The notes: generated from the letters alone by a model not told the origin. A DNA stretch of 64,000 bases from Desulfitobacterium sp050251735 (GCA_050251735.1 JBFWMF010000009.1:66751-130750), one strand, 5' to 3'. Numbered from the stretch's first letter, positions 1-9,575 are shown. Numbers and translations: made by a program.

Positions 1-1375
1 GGGGTAGGTATTTCTTTTCTATAGCGCGCCAAGCCGATTTCCTTTGTTGCGCGGTGGCTTCGGGATTTTCATAGATAAAATGTTGAAATTCGTCCACTGT
101 TACTCCATAGGGAATAAAGAGTAGCGCCTCACTTAAATGGTTAAAACGATATTTAGCGGCTTCATCTTCAAAAAATAGCTCCATCCAAGGCCAAGCAAAA
201 AACTCCATACTCATGGAATGAATTTCACAGGATTCGTAAGTCGGCCATTGGTATTCCGGCAGAGTATGATGGCGGCTCGAATACACTTGAAAGGCATGAC
301 CCGCTTCGTGGGTCAAGACATCCACATCACCGGAGGTTCCATTGAAATTCGAAAAGATAAAGGGTGCTTGATGTTTGCTGATATAGGTACAATAACCACC
401 GCCAGCCTTCCCTTTTTTGGTGACCAGATCCATAAGCTCGTGATTGACCATATAGGTAAAGAATTCCTCCGTTTCCGGAGATAATTCCTCGTACATCTTC
501 TTGCCCTGTTCAATAATCCAAGCCGGTTCGCCATGGGGGTTCGGATTCCCTGAATTAAAGCTTATCTTTTCATCATAGTAATATAAATCCTGTAAACCCA
601 GACGCAGTCTTTGACGCTCTCGCAAACGGGTCGCTACAGGAACAATATCTTCTTGAACCTGCTTGCGGAACTTAGCCACCATTTCCGCATTATAATCGGT
701 GCGCAGCATCCGCGCATAACCCAACCCCACATAATTGGGGTAGCCCAGCTTCTGGGCAATCCGTGTCCGGACCTTGACTAATTGATCAAAAATAGAATCC
801 AAGATTTCTTCATGTTCTGCAAAAAAAGCATATCTTGCTGAAGCGGCTTTTTTACGAAGCTCCCGGTCCGTGGATTGCAAAAATGGGCCCAAGCCTGATA
901 GATTGCGTTCTTCCCCTTCAAAAAGGATCTTAGCCGAGGCAATGAGCTTAGTATATTCAGTGGACAGTTTATTCTCAATCTGCAAATCCTCGATAATCTC
1001 CGGTTTAAAGGTCTTTAAGGAGAGTTCGGCCATGCAAAACAGCTGCTGCCCCCATTTTTTCTCTAATTCCGTGCGGAATGGAGAATCCAGCAAAACCTGA
1101 TAAAATTCCGAAATCAGTCCCTGGTAGAGAGGTGAATTCTCGTCAAAAAACTCCTGTTCCCGCTCATAATAAGCATCATTCGTATCGATAGTCTGACGTA
1201 TTGAAGCAATTTGCATCATGGAGTCAAACTCTCCACGCAAGCTATTCAGCTTCACAAGGATGTCATCCTGCACTTGAAAATGATCCGCTTCTTTAAATTG
1301 CTTCAGAAGATTCCGGAATTCTCCTTGGTAATTCTCCATATCAGGACGTGCATAAGGAAAATCTTGAAATTTCAT
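1..1375 (-). CDS. M3 family oligoendopeptidase (pepF-like), C-terminus cut by window edge
   Basis: Zinc metallopeptidase of the M3/oligoendopeptidase F family, expected to degrade short peptides in the cytoplasm. The reading frame is open from an ATG at 1375 to the left edge of the window without a stop, giving 458 residues; family members are about 560-600 residues, so the C-terminal part lies outside. The zinc motif HEAGH falls in frame at residues 356-360 (around bases 296-310). The N-terminal all-helical half reads MKFQDFPYARPDMENYQGEF. The family assignment rests on HEAGH plus the overall character of the helical lobe. No sign of frameshift in the visible part. The next gene downstream in the same direction is outside the window. 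Confidence 0.88.
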   Translation of the reverse strand, partial: MKFQDFPYARPDMENYQGEFRNLLKQFKEADHFQVQDDILVKLNSLRGEFDSMMQIASIRQTIDTNDAYYEREQEFFDENSPLYQGLISEFYQVLLDSPFRTELEKKWGQQLFCMAELSLKTFKPEIIEDLQIENKLSTEYTKLIASAKILFEGEERNLSGLGPFLQSTDRELRKKAASARYAFFAEHEEILDSIFDQLVKVRTRIAQKLGYPNYVGLGYARMLRTDYNAEMVAKFRKQVQEDIVPVATRLRERQRLRLGLQDLYYYDEKISFNSGNPNPHGEPAWIIEQGKKMYEELSPETEEFFTYMVNHELMDLVTKKGKAGGGYCTYISKHQAPFIFSNFNGTSGDVDVLTHEAGHAFQVYSSRHHTLPEYQWPTYESCEIHSMSMEFFAWPWMELFFEDEAAKYRFNHLSEALLFIPYGVTVDEFQHFIYENPEATAQQRKSAWRAIEKKYLP

Positions 1376-1432
1376 CTCTCTACCCCCACCTAAAGCTCAC
1401 TGGCATACATCTAAAACAGGTCTAAGTCTTTA

Positions 1433-2062
1433 TTAATTTGTTAGACCCAAAGCATTCTTTGCCAACTGATCAACATAATCGTTGAATTCATTGCCACTAT
1501 GGGCTTTTACTTTTTCAAAGCTATAGATCCCTCGATATTGGTTCATCATCTTGGCATAAGCTTGGGTAAATTCGTTTTTTGCTTTCCATTCTCCCGTGGC
1601 CCAATGAGCGATCCCAGCGTAATCATGAAGAATGCGGATTGTAACACCAAGCTGTGATGCTTTTTTTACCGCATAGAGAGCTGCGGCAATCTCTCCGGCC
1701 ACGTTACGCATGGTTGCTGCCGAAGGATTCTTACCCACATCGCTGGCTTCATAATGAACCTTACCCTCTTTGACAAAAGCATAGGCCCAGGCATACTGGC
1801 CATTCACAAAACTTCCATCCGTATAGACATCATAATCCGCTGAAAAAGATTTACTCTCCGATTTTAACTCATGACTTCCTATTGGACTCTGGAACAGTGA
1901 TTCCCCATCATACCATGCTTGAGCCTCTTCTCGAGTGGGAAAGGATTTATAAACTGCTCCCGAATAGCCATGGATGGCCTTTTTGCACGTTTCCCAGGAG
2001 GTAAATACCCCCTTTTCCCGACCGTCACGGACGGCGTAAAACTTCGTTTTTTGATTCCCCAT
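1433..2062 (-). CDS. rnhA: Ribonuclease H with N-terminal viroplasmin (RNA/DNA hybrid-binding) domain
   Basis: Type 1 RNase H that cleaves the RNA strand of RNA-DNA hybrids. Residues about 5-50 form a caulimovirus-viroplasmin-like domain (KFYAVRDGREKGVFTSW... YKSFPTREEAQAWYDG), as in eukaryotic RNase H1, expected to bind hybrids. The catalytic domain follows with the acidic set D82 (YTDGSF), E124 (GEIAAAL), D147 (LHDYAGI) and D198 (in NDYVDQLA), plus H188 in AHSGN. Length 209 fits two-domain bacterial RNases H. The ATG at 2062 is preceded by a purine-rich GAGGAATATTTTTC. It stands alone between the peptidase and a small unknown gene. Confidence 0.93.
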   Translation of the reverse strand: MGNQKTKFYAVRDGREKGVFTSWETCKKAIHGYSGAVYKSFPTREEAQAWYDGESLFQSPIGSHELKSESKSFSADYDVYTDGSFVNGQYAWAYAFVKEGKVHYEASDVGKNPSAATMRNVAGEIAAALYAVKKASQLGVTIRILHDYAGIAHWATGEWKAKNEFTQAYAKMMNQYRGIYSFEKVKAHSGNEFNDYVDQLAKNALGLTN

Positions 2063-2132
2063 GAAAAATATTCCTCATCTGTTTACTTTTTCTTCAATGG
2101 TAACACAGGGGTGGACTACGCCGCAATACATC

Positions 2133-2333
2133 TTAATTAGCGGCTTCCTCAGGTAAGCTGTCGCTTATCTTAGTGGCAATGTTCATAGCCAAGCAGAGGG
2201 TATCTTCATTTTTGGACAACTGCTCAATGACTTCAAATCCGACTTCTGAGGGTGCCCCTTGCTCATAGTAAAAGCTCAGAATCAGGCTATCCTGATTCTG
2301 TTGGTTTTCCGATCGCACTTGGTTTTTTTCCAC
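2133..2333 (-). CDS. Small acidic protein of unknown function
   Basis: A 66-residue soluble protein that I do not recognise. The GTG start at 2333 follows GGGAGGAATTATT, a strong ribosome binding site at good spacing, which is the main evidence that it is real. The sequence is acidic and glutamine/glutamate rich, with a helical-looking segment GFEVIEQLSKNEDTLCLAMN; there is no signal peptide and no membrane segment. It lies between the RNase H gene and the M50 protease gene on the same strand. Function cannot be inferred from context. Confidence 0.7.
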   Translation of the reverse strand: MEKNQVRSENQQNQDSLILSFYYEQGAPSEVGFEVIEQLSKNEDTLCLAMNIATKISDSLPEEAAN

Positions 2334-2404
2334 AATAATTCCTCCCTATCCTTATTTGCTTTAGTTTATCCTTAGGGAGTTGTTTTCACTCGTTTCAGCA
2401 TAAG

Positions 2405-3304
2405 CTAAGCTAGCAGCTCCAAGGTATAGCTTAGTCCTATACCAAGGGAACCCACTAAGCCAAAATAGAGAATGGCAAACTGAACCCGCTCCTTCAAGGG
2501 CACCTCATAATAGACCGATAGTTCATGGCGCTTCTTCCAGAGATTATAGACCTGAAAGAAGCCTAAGAACACAACGATTAAGAGGATAGGGTTAAAGGAC
2601 CGAATCATTAGATAGATTAATACTGGGAGACCGACGAGCCAAAGATAGGGAGAAACGGCACCCACAATTCGGCCTCCATCCAAGGGATGGACGGGAAGAA
2701 GGTTAAATATATTGAGAAGAAACCCGACATAAGCGAGAACTAAAGCCAGTTCATACCCTGTTAACCAATAGAAGAACAAACAGAGCACCGCCGCGAGACT
2801 GCCGAAGAGGGGGCCTCCATAGCCAACCTGAGCTTCCATAACTGCATCTCTGGGGGTCTCCTTCATCCCTATGAGAGCACCCACAAAGGGAATAAAAACG
2901 GGGCCTGATACTGCTAACCCCACCCGTTTGGCTGTGAGATAATGTCCCATTTCATGCACAAAAAGCAATGCGACAAATCCTAATGCAAATTTTGCACCAT
3001 AAAATACCGCATATATCCAGACCGTAGCGAACATCGATACTGCGGTTGTGGCAAATTTGCTTAGCTTAAGAAAGACAAAGAGAAACTTCAGCTTCGACAA
3101 AAGCAATACGATCAGAAACTTCCCCTTCATCAAAATGGCTACGAGAAAGGCAACTACTGCCATTAAACCCTTCTTACGTTCTTTCTGGGGAGCCATGCTT
3201 TGATCAGCCAGAAATCCCTCATCTTTTCCCTCTGGAGATGCTACTATCTTAACTTCATTCAATTCTTCTCGCCGATAAGGATCACCTTGACCCAGCCAAT
3301 TCAC
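2405..3304 (-). CDS. M50 family (site-2-protease-like) membrane metalloprotease
   Basis: Intramembrane zinc protease. The zinc motif HEMGH is at residues 117-121 and the second metal-ligand motif PVHPLDGGR follows about 90 residues later, both inside hydrophobic segments; five or six membrane helices are visible. An N-terminal region of about 45 charged residues precedes the first helix. The GTG at 3304 has only a weak Shine-Dalgarno, whereas a strong AGGAGAGAAGG lies about 70 bases upstream without an ATG/GTG/TTG in frame at usual distance, so the true start is uncertain. Relatives include SpoIVFB and other M50B peptidases, but no SpoIVFA-like partner is adjacent, so a sporulation role is not supported. 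Confidence 0.85.
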   Translation of the reverse strand: MNWLGQGDPYRREELNEVKIVASPEGKDEGFLADQSMAPQKERKKGLMAVVAFLVAILMKGKFLIVLLLSKLKFLFVFLKLSKFATTAVSMFATVWIYAVFYGAKFALGFVALLFVHEMGHYLTAKRVGLAVSGPVFIPFVGALIGMKETPRDAVMEAQVGYGGPLFGSLAAVLCLFFYWLTGYELALVLAYVGFLLNIFNLLPVHPLDGGRIVGAVSPYLWLVGLPVLIYLMIRSFNPILLIVVFLGFFQVYNLWKKRHELSVYYEVPLKERVQFAILYFGLVGSLGIGLSYTLELLA

Positions 3305-3417
3305 TTGACCTGAAGACGGTGAAGAATCGCTTTTGTTATGCTCGTGGTTTAACTTATCGATTTTCCTTCTCTCCTTTTCTTTTTATCCTCCATTATCTAG
3401 ATTACATACTCTAAACT

Positions 3418-5739
3418 CTATCCTCCCCAGAACTCCTCCAGGATGGGCTGAATCTGATTATTATCTTGGAGGTAGTGGACATCCTTCCAGTCCTTAGGGA
3501 AAAGCCGTTTGTAGGTCAATCGCGCAAATCTCTCATCAATTAAGAGAATAACTCCGCGATCCTGTTCTGACCTTATTACTCTTCCACAGGCTTGGAGCAC
3601 CTTATTCATCCCCGGGTACATATAAGCATATTCAAAACCCTGGCGATTGTATTCTTGAAAGTAATTGCGGATGAGATCCCGCTCGAGACCAAGCTGAGGA
3701 AGTCCCACACTGACGATGATTGCTCCGGACAGGCGGTTTCCGGTGAGATCAATCCCTTCCCCGAAAACTCCCCCTAGTAAAGCTAAGCCGACCAGACTTT
3801 CTTGAGGATCAGCTTGAAAGGCTTCTAGGAATTCCTCGCGATTTTCCTCTGTCATCCCGTAGGTTTGGGGTAAGAGTTTGAGCTCTGGGTAAAGCATCCT
3901 CAAGCGTTCCTGAACACGCTCAAGATACTCATAGGAAGGAAAATAGACTAGGTAATTGCCCCTTCTGCTTAGCACAAGCTTAGCAATGGCTTCTACGATA
4001 GCATCCAAGGACATCGAACGTTGATAATATTTGGTGGAGATGTGTTTCTGAAGCATGACACAGAGATTATGCGGCGGAAATGGAGAAGCTAATTGTAGCT
4101 TATACGAGGTCTTTTCTCCCCCTAAAATTTTAATAAAATACTCGAGGGGGCTTAGGGTCGCAGAGAAAAAAATCGCCGCACGCCCTTTGTTTAGGACTTC
4201 ACTCAAGCGCTTTGCCGGATCTACACAAAATAGCTTTACCCGGTAGTCTTGTTCTGTACTCTGAAAATGCGTCAAATAGTGTTCATCATAGCTTTCTGCT
4301 GTCCGCAAAAAAGCCTGAACATTAAAATACAGCTCTGTTAATTTCTCTTTCCAGGAGGGGTTTTCCTCTTTCTTAAAGATCTTCTCCGCTTCATTGACAA
4401 CTCGTTCCAAGGAGGAGTACAAGGAGGTGGGAGCGTCTCCTGTTACCTCAAGTCCTTGTTTTTTAAGCTTGAGAAGATTCTTATTTACCGTCTGCAGGCG
4501 TTTTCCGAGAACCGGTTCTTCCTCTTGGACAAGATTTTTAACCTGCAAGAAATCTTCCTTATTGATTTCTGCAGAAAACATCTCCCGCGCTCGATCCACA
4601 AGATTATGAGCTTCATCAATCAAGAAAGTGTAGGCTCCACCTTCGAGAAAAAAATGTTTGAGAAAAACTCTTGGGTCAAATACATAATTATAGTCGCAAA
4701 TGACGAAATCCGCCCAATTGGATAACTCCAAGGAGAATTCAAAGGGACAGATAGCATGAGCCCTAGCAATAAGCTCAATCTTCTCTCTGTTCCAAACATC
4801 AGCTTGAAAAATATCCGCCAACGCCGAACCTAGTCGGTCATAATACCCTTTGGCAAAGCTGCAATCTTCCGGAGTACAATCACAACCAGGATTAAAGCAT
4901 ATCTTGTCCTTAGCCGTAAGGGTAAGTCTCTTGAGAGACAAACCTTGGTGCTCGAGCATTGATAAAGTGCTTTCGGCAACGGTACGGGTGATGGTTTTAG
5001 CTGTCAGATAAAATATCGGTGTCTCTTCACCTTCGAGAAGAGTTTTTAAGGCCGGAAAAATCGTCCCCAGTGTTTTGCCAATACCCGTGGGGGCCTGGGC
5101 ATACAGCCTTTTTCCTTCTTTAATCGTTTTATAGACAGCAACGACGAGCTCTCTTTGACCCTTACGATAAGAAGGATAGGGGAATTCCAGCTGGGCTATG
5201 CTCTCATTGCGAAGCTGCGCCCAAGCAGAAAGACGATTTGCCCATGCACAATAGCGTTCTACCAGATCTGTAAAGAAGCTCGCCAATTCCTCATAGCTAA
5301 ATAGCTTATTAAACTCCTTTGTTTCGTGAGTCTCTAGGTGGATATAGGTTAATTGAACCTCGATTTGAGCCAATTCTTCATGACTCGCCAATATATAAGC
5401 ATAGCACTGAGCTTGCGCCCAGTGCAAAATATTGTAGGATGGGTCGATTAAGTCTAACTCGAGAGAAGTTGATTTAATTTCTTCGACCACAACTCCCGAT
5501 TCACTTCGAAAGATTCCATCCGCTCGCCCATGAATTTCTAAGCTGAGCTCGTCTTGGTGATAAATCGTTTGTAAAGTGACTTCAGGTTGATAATCTTCTC
5601 CGCGTTGCCTCTGCAGGATCTGATGAGCATGGGTCCCTTCGACTAACCTCGTAGCACTTCTAAAGCCTGTTTGCAAATCACCCTGTCTTAAGACGAACTC
5701 TACCAGGTTTCGAACAGAAACCCTTTGTTTTTTGTCCAA
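3418..5739 (-). CDS. Fusion of PD-(D/E)XK nuclease domain and DinG/XPD-type Fe-S DNA helicase
   Basis: A 773-residue DNA repair-type helicase. Residues about 30-120 carry a RecB/Cas4-like nuclease fold: H38, GRADG (71-75), EEIKS (86-90) and a Q-x3-Y-like QAQCYAY (109-115). Superfamily 2 helicase motifs follow: Walker A APTGIGKT (216-223), an iron-sulfur cysteine set drawn from C281, C286, C288, C293 and C331 (CPFEF), DEAH at 375-378, and a C-terminal GRVIRSEQDRG motif VI. The TTG start follows GGGAGTAGCAGG. Nuclease-helicase fusions of this kind are known in Firmicutes as Rad3-related proteins (COG1199). Expected to unwind and trim DNA; the substrate is not known from sequence. Confidence 0.9.
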   Translation of the reverse strand: MDKKQRVSVRNLVEFVLRQGDLQTGFRSATRLVEGTHAHQILQRQRGEDYQPEVTLQTIYHQDELSLEIHGRADGIFRSESGVVVEEIKSTSLELDLIDPSYNILHWAQAQCYAYILASHEELAQIEVQLTYIHLETHETKEFNKLFSYEELASFFTDLVERYCAWANRLSAWAQLRNESIAQLEFPYPSYRKGQRELVVAVYKTIKEGKRLYAQAPTGIGKTLGTIFPALKTLLEGEETPIFYLTAKTITRTVAESTLSMLEHQGLSLKRLTLTAKDKICFNPGCDCTPEDCSFAKGYYDRLGSALADIFQADVWNREKIELIARAHAICPFEFSLELSNWADFVICDYNYVFDPRVFLKHFFLEGGAYTFLIDEAHNLVDRAREMFSAEINKEDFLQVKNLVQEEEPVLGKRLQTVNKNLLKLKKQGLEVTGDAPTSLYSSLERVVNEAEKIFKKEENPSWKEKLTELYFNVQAFLRTAESYDEHYLTHFQSTEQDYRVKLFCVDPAKRLSEVLNKGRAAIFFSATLSPLEYFIKILGGEKTSYKLQLASPFPPHNLCVMLQKHISTKYYQRSMSLDAIVEAIAKLVLSRRGNYLVYFPSYEYLERVQERLRMLYPELKLLPQTYGMTEENREEFLEAFQADPQESLVGLALLGGVFGEGIDLTGNRLSGAIIVSVGLPQLGLERDLIRNYFQEYNRQGFEYAYMYPGMNKVLQACGRVIRSEQDRGVILLIDERFARLTYKRLFPKDWKDVHYLQDNNQIQPILEEFWGG

Positions 5740-5755
5740 GACCTGCTACTCCCTT

Positions 5756-7048
5756 TTATGCTAAATCTTTAGTACCTCGATAGATATACTCAAATAGTTC
5801 TTCAAGGTCTTCTTCTTCTACGCAGGAAAAAGCGACACGAATATCTGATTCACCCAAGGCAATAACGCCCACCCCATATTCTTGAAGCAAATGCAATCTT
5901 AATTCCTCTGCCTTTACCCCTTCTTTAAGCTTAAGGCACATAAAATAACCGGAGTTAAAGGGATAATAGTCCCAGAGCTCTTGATATTGACTGCTCTTTA
6001 ATATCTCTTTGACCTTTAAGGCTCTGCCTTCCATGATCATGTACTTTTCTTGTTTTTGTTTCTCATAGTCAGGAGACTCCAAAGCATGAAGAACAAAGGT
6101 CTGCGCAGGGTGTGACGCATTGGAAATGGTGCCTCGAATAATGGCTTTCGTCTTATTCTCTAAGCACTCGCAAACAACGGAACTGACATCTGCAAAGGTG
6201 ATAAAGCCCACCCGGAATCCCCATACATACTCTTCCTTGGTAGGGCCATCGACTTTAATAGCCAAAATACGGGGATGAATATTAGCAATACGACTAAAGA
6301 GCGATTCTTTAATAGAATCCTCGTAGAAGAGACCGAAGTAGGCATCATCAGCTATTACCACCAGGTTAATCCCTTGATCAGCGACTTCCAGCAAGACATC
6401 AATAATGGCTTGGGCTTCTTGTTCAACAGGGGTATATCCGGTGGGATTATTCGGGAAATTGAGGAGCAGGACCGCCTTGCCTTGCTCTTTTTGAGCCAGC
6501 AAGGCTTCTTTCATACCCTGAGCATTGAACCTTCCGTCTTCTGCAAAAAAGCTAAAATTTTTAATTCGGGCATCCCGACGGGTCCCAAAAATCATGGTAT
6601 AGTTGCCCCAAATTTTGTCGGGAAGAACTAAAGTATCATCAGGATTCAAAAAAAGATCAGCAGCGATGCTTAAACCATGAGTTAAGGCATTGGTTACAAT
6701 CGGTAGCGTAAAGGTTTTCCCCTGCAGAGAGGGATTATCTTTCAGTATCTTTTCTCTCCAGATTGCTCTAAGCTTGGGTTTTCCGGCGGGGGGGGCATAA
6801 GTATAAATATCTTGAGGGTTGTACTCGGATAGGGTATCCTGAATAACCGGTAAAAACATAGGTTGCCCTTTTTCCGTAGCCATTCCGATCGTAGCATTAA
6901 AGCGATAAGCCTTTTCCTTGGCTTCATCAGTCTGAGTCAAAATCCCTTTAGGATAATACAAATTTTTTCCTAAATCTGAGAGGAGCTCGTACACATGAGG
7001 ATTTTCTTGCTTAATCTGCTCATTGAGTTCCCTAGCGATATCATGCAT
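5756..7048 (-). CDS. PLP-dependent aminotransferase, class I/II fold
   Basis: Fold-type I pyridoxal-phosphate enzyme of 430 residues. Visible motifs are NNPTG (200-204), D234-D235-A-Y in the PLP-ring-binding position, and TKEEYVWGFRVG (270-281), where K271 matches the Schiff-base lysine of the SKxxxxxGxRxG pattern. I chose the ATG at 7048 rather than the upstream in-frame ATG at 7075 because AAAGGAAG sits about 8 bases before it. Substrate is unknown; the family resembles aspartate/aromatic aminotransferases. It lies 16 bases upstream of the helicase gene on the same strand and may be cotranscribed with it. Confidence 0.88.
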   Translation of the reverse strand: MHDIARELNEQIKQENPHVYELLSDLGKNLYYPKGILTQTDEAKEKAYRFNATIGMATEKGQPMFLPVIQDTLSEYNPQDIYTYAPPAGKPKLRAIWREKILKDNPSLQGKTFTLPIVTNALTHGLSIAADLFLNPDDTLVLPDKIWGNYTMIFGTRRDARIKNFSFFAEDGRFNAQGMKEALLAQKEQGKAVLLLNFPNNPTGYTPVEQEAQAIIDVLLEVADQGINLVVIADDAYFGLFYEDSIKESLFSRIANIHPRILAIKVDGPTKEEYVWGFRVGFITFADVSSVVCECLENKTKAIIRGTISNASHPAQTFVLHALESPDYEKQKQEKYMIMEGRALKVKEILKSSQYQELWDYYPFNSGYFMCLKLKEGVKAEELRLHLLQEYGVGVIALGESDIRVAFSCVEEEDLEELFEYIYRGTKDLA

Positions 7049-7230
7049 GAGATTTCTTCCTTTCCCTTTGCACATCCTTAGTCTGATGCTCTATAGTATT
7101 CAACAAATAAACGCACTGATCTCCTTATGTGTATATTATTCTATCTAAAGATCCCTTTATGATTCGATACAAACTCAAAAAGTTCCTCCCCAATTACACG
7201 AGTATATAGAATACATGATCAATACAAAGG

Positions 7231-7258
7231 AATGACGGCTGACACTCGGCAACCGTCA
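7231..7258 (-). terminator. Hairpin downstream of Toprim gene, weak terminator
   Basis: On the minus strand TGACGG pairs with CCGTCA around a 14-base loop just after the Toprim stop codon. The T-rich stretch after it (TTCCTTTG) is poor, so termination is likely but not strong. Confidence 0.45.
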
Positions 7259-7263
7259 CTACC

Positions 7264-7608
7264 TTAGATATTTTCTTCTGAATGAATTTCCTTAACCTCA
7301 AAATGAGCATGCTCTAATACCTGAGCAAGCACTTCTAAAGGTGTCGTGGCAACTTCACGATACATACGGTGAGTGTATAAATGACGAATATTCGGCAGCT
7401 CTTGTTGGAGATTTTCACGGATCTTTTCTCCCGAGTCATCGGCATCCACCAGAAGATACACTTCTGACTCCTCAAGCTGGGTTGCCCATTCTTCAATCTT
7501 TTCATAACTTATGGTGCCATGACTACAGAGTATTTCGACGGGCTCTGCTAAAATCTCTTGGAGACGTTCTTTATCTGTTTTTCCCTCGACGATAATAATT
7601 TTAGACAT
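7264..7608 (-). CDS. Small Toprim-domain protein (YusF-like)
   Basis: A 114-residue stand-alone Toprim domain. The conserved glutamate is in IIVEGKTDKERL (E8) and the DxD motif is LLVDADDSGEK in the second half, as in primases, topoisomerases and RNase M5. Its small size resembles Bacillus YusF and RNase M5-like orphan Toprim proteins. Probably a metal-dependent nucleic-acid enzyme; substrate unknown. Start ATG at 7608 is preceded by GGAGGAAATAGG. It lies between the aminotransferase and the exonuclease on the same strand. Confidence 0.82.
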   Translation of the reverse strand: MSKIIIVEGKTDKERLQEILAEPVEILCSHGTISYEKIEEWATQLEESEVYLLVDADDSGEKIRENLQQELPNIRHLYTHRMYREVATTPLEVLAQVLEHAHFEVKEIHSEENI

Positions 7609-7701
7609 CCTATTTCCTCCAGTCCCGCTAATTTATTGGAAAAAGACCGAAACACAGCGTTAGGTCTAGGATGGCTAAAAAGTCCTTAGCTTCATACATT
7701 T

Positions 7702-8331
7702 TCAAACAATATTTATATTTTTCTGGGAAATGATCTCCGCAATTCTTTTCTCGTTTGGGACTGAGTTCTCTTCATTCATTGGGGCTGACCAGCCCTCACT
7801 CATCATTTTCCCCATGACCTGTGCGGCATTGATAGCATCATCCAAAGCCGAGTGGAGAATCCCAATTTGCTCGATAGCATTCTCCTCAATGGCCTTTTTT
7901 AAAGACAACAAACGCTCAAGCGAACGATAAACCTTGTACTGTTCCGCCAAATCAATATAGTTATCCCAGATGAACGGATAAGCCAAACCATATTTTTCAC
8001 ATACATTACCCAAGACTTTGCGATCCGCATCCCCCCAGGCAACTACATAAGTATCACGACGGGGTGCCAGTTCTTGAAGGTGGCTAATCGCCTCTTCCAT
8101 GCTAACCCCATGATCCACATCCTCTTGGCGTATACCCGTAATCCCATAGCTTTCCTCTGCTAAACGAGGCCAAAATCGCGGTTTCACAAAAGCACTATAG
8201 GTCTTATCCCCTAATTTACCATTACTATCAAGAACAATGGCACCGACTTCAATAATTTCCGAAAACCAAGCCCTGGGCTTACCATAACTTCGGGGCACGG
8301 AAAACTCAAAATCCACTACTAAAAAATCCAT
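7702..8331 (-). CDS. kapD: DEDDh 3'-5' exonuclease, KapD-like
   Basis: Exonuclease of the DnaQ/DEDDh superfamily, 209 residues. ExoI motif DFEFS (D7, E9), ExoII region VAWGDADRKVL, and ExoIII HSALDDAINAA with the catalytic histidine and aspartate are all present. The overall pattern, including FSEIIEVGAIVLD near the N-terminus, is that of KapD, which in Bacillus inhibits the KinA sporulation pathway; that role is family knowledge and unproven here. Start ATG at 8331 follows AAGGAGTGGAGAT. Confidence 0.87.
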   Translation of the reverse strand: MDFLVVDFEFSVPRSYGKPRAWFSEIIEVGAIVLDSNGKLGDKTYSAFVKPRFWPRLAEESYGITGIRQEDVDHGVSMEEAISHLQELAPRRDTYVVAWGDADRKVLGNVCEKYGLAYPFIWDNYIDLAEQYKVYRSLERLLSLKKAIEENAIEQIGILHSALDDAINAAQVMGKMMSEGWSAPMNEENSVPNEKRIAEIISQKNINIV

Positions 8332-8354
8332 TATTCGATCTCCACTCCTTAAAA

Positions 8355-9575
8355 TTATTCAGTAACTTCGCGGATTTTTTCTATTCTTGTCAGCACCGAA
8401 GGATGGGTATAACTCAGCCATTCGACGAACCTAGGAGGAGATAAATCGGAGCGATTCTTCAAGGCAAGATTCATCTGCAAATGGATAGCTGCCTCGGTAT
8501 CTCCCGTCAAGATGACTGCCGTTTGGTCTGCTTCGATTTCCATCTGTCGAGATATGGAATTTTGCAACGGGGTACTGACAAAGTTAGTAAGCAAAATAAA
8601 TAAGAGCAAAACAGCCCAAATTAGCGGCGGAATATGCCGGTTGGACATATACGGACGTAGAACAAGATATGCTACTCCCCACACCAAAAAGTTTCCCAAG
8701 ATACCTAAGGTGAGTCCCCTGGCAATATGGCCCTTTTGCCAGTGTGCCATTTCATGAGCGATAACGGCTTTTATTTCAGCCAAGGAATATTGTTTGAGAA
8801 GATTATCGTAAAGAACAATTCGCTTGGTTCCACCCACCCCAGCGAAATAAGCATTGGCTTTTGTCGTTCTTTGGCTGGCATCCATGACTAGAATTTCCTT
8901 GATTTCTAAATCAGCCTTGTCCGCAAGCTCATAAACCATTCCCGTAATTATCGGATCATCAATAGGTCGAAACTGATTAAACATGGGCGCGATTAGGATG
9001 GGCCAAAGAATACTTTGTATAACCAACCAAAGAGAAAAGAAAACGCCGCAAATAATCCACCAGATTCTTGGCCAGATATGAAAAGATAGAAATATGAGGA
9101 CGACGCCCACCCCGCCGAGTACAATATCGATGATGGACTGTTTTAGATAATCCACCCACCAGGAGCCGAAGGTTTGAGTAGAAAATTCCCAGAGATGCTG
9201 CCAGTAAAAGCCACTGAAAAACATAAAAGGCAAAAGAATTAATGCTAACATCACCCAGATTATCAGGTAAAAGACAAGATAACTGCGCCAGGGATTACTC
9301 TGATACCTGTCTTCACACCATTGGGAAAGGCGTCCGCCCCGCCCTGAGGCTAGGAACCAGATAAGAAACAATGCTTGAAACATAAAGCTGAGTATATAGG
9401 AAATTCTCATTCCTTTGCTATAATCTTGTCCTTGCTGAACTTGTTCCAAGCCAAAGTACTGAATCGCTTCTGGACGGATATGCCCAGGTAAAAGGACATA
9501 CCCTAAATACAGCAGGCTAAAGAGGAGGGCAAGACTCATGAGTGGTATCCAAATCGTCGTGCTTCGAGTTTTCAA
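8355..9575 (-). CDS. M48 family (Ste24/HtpX-like) membrane zinc protease
   Basis: Integral membrane metalloprotease of 406 residues. The zinc motif HEMAH is at residues 274-278 and the third ligand is in the EIEADQTAV stretch about 70 residues later; both belong to the M48 CAAX-protease family. About seven hydrophobic helices surround the catalytic loops, including four in the N-terminal half. The TTG start at 9575 is supported by GGAGGAGTCTGGA. Length and topology match Ste24-type enzymes rather than the shorter HtpX. Likely function is membrane-protein quality control. It is followed on the same strand by the exonuclease gene after 23 bases. Confidence 0.9.
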   Translation of the reverse strand: MKTRSTTIWIPLMSLALLFSLLYLGYVLLPGHIRPEAIQYFGLEQVQQGQDYSKGMRISYILSFMFQALFLIWFLASGRGGRLSQWCEDRYQSNPWRSYLVFYLIIWVMLALILLPFMFFSGFYWQHLWEFSTQTFGSWWVDYLKQSIIDIVLGGVGVVLIFLSFHIWPRIWWIICGVFFSLWLVIQSILWPILIAPMFNQFRPIDDPIITGMVYELADKADLEIKEILVMDASQRTTKANAYFAGVGGTKRIVLYDNLLKQYSLAEIKAVIAHEMAHWQKGHIARGLTLGILGNFLVWGVAYLVLRPYMSNRHIPPLIWAVLLLFILLTNFVSTPLQNSISRQMEIEADQTAVILTGDTEAAIHLQMNLALKNRSDLSPPRFVEWLSYTHPSVLTRIEKIREVTE

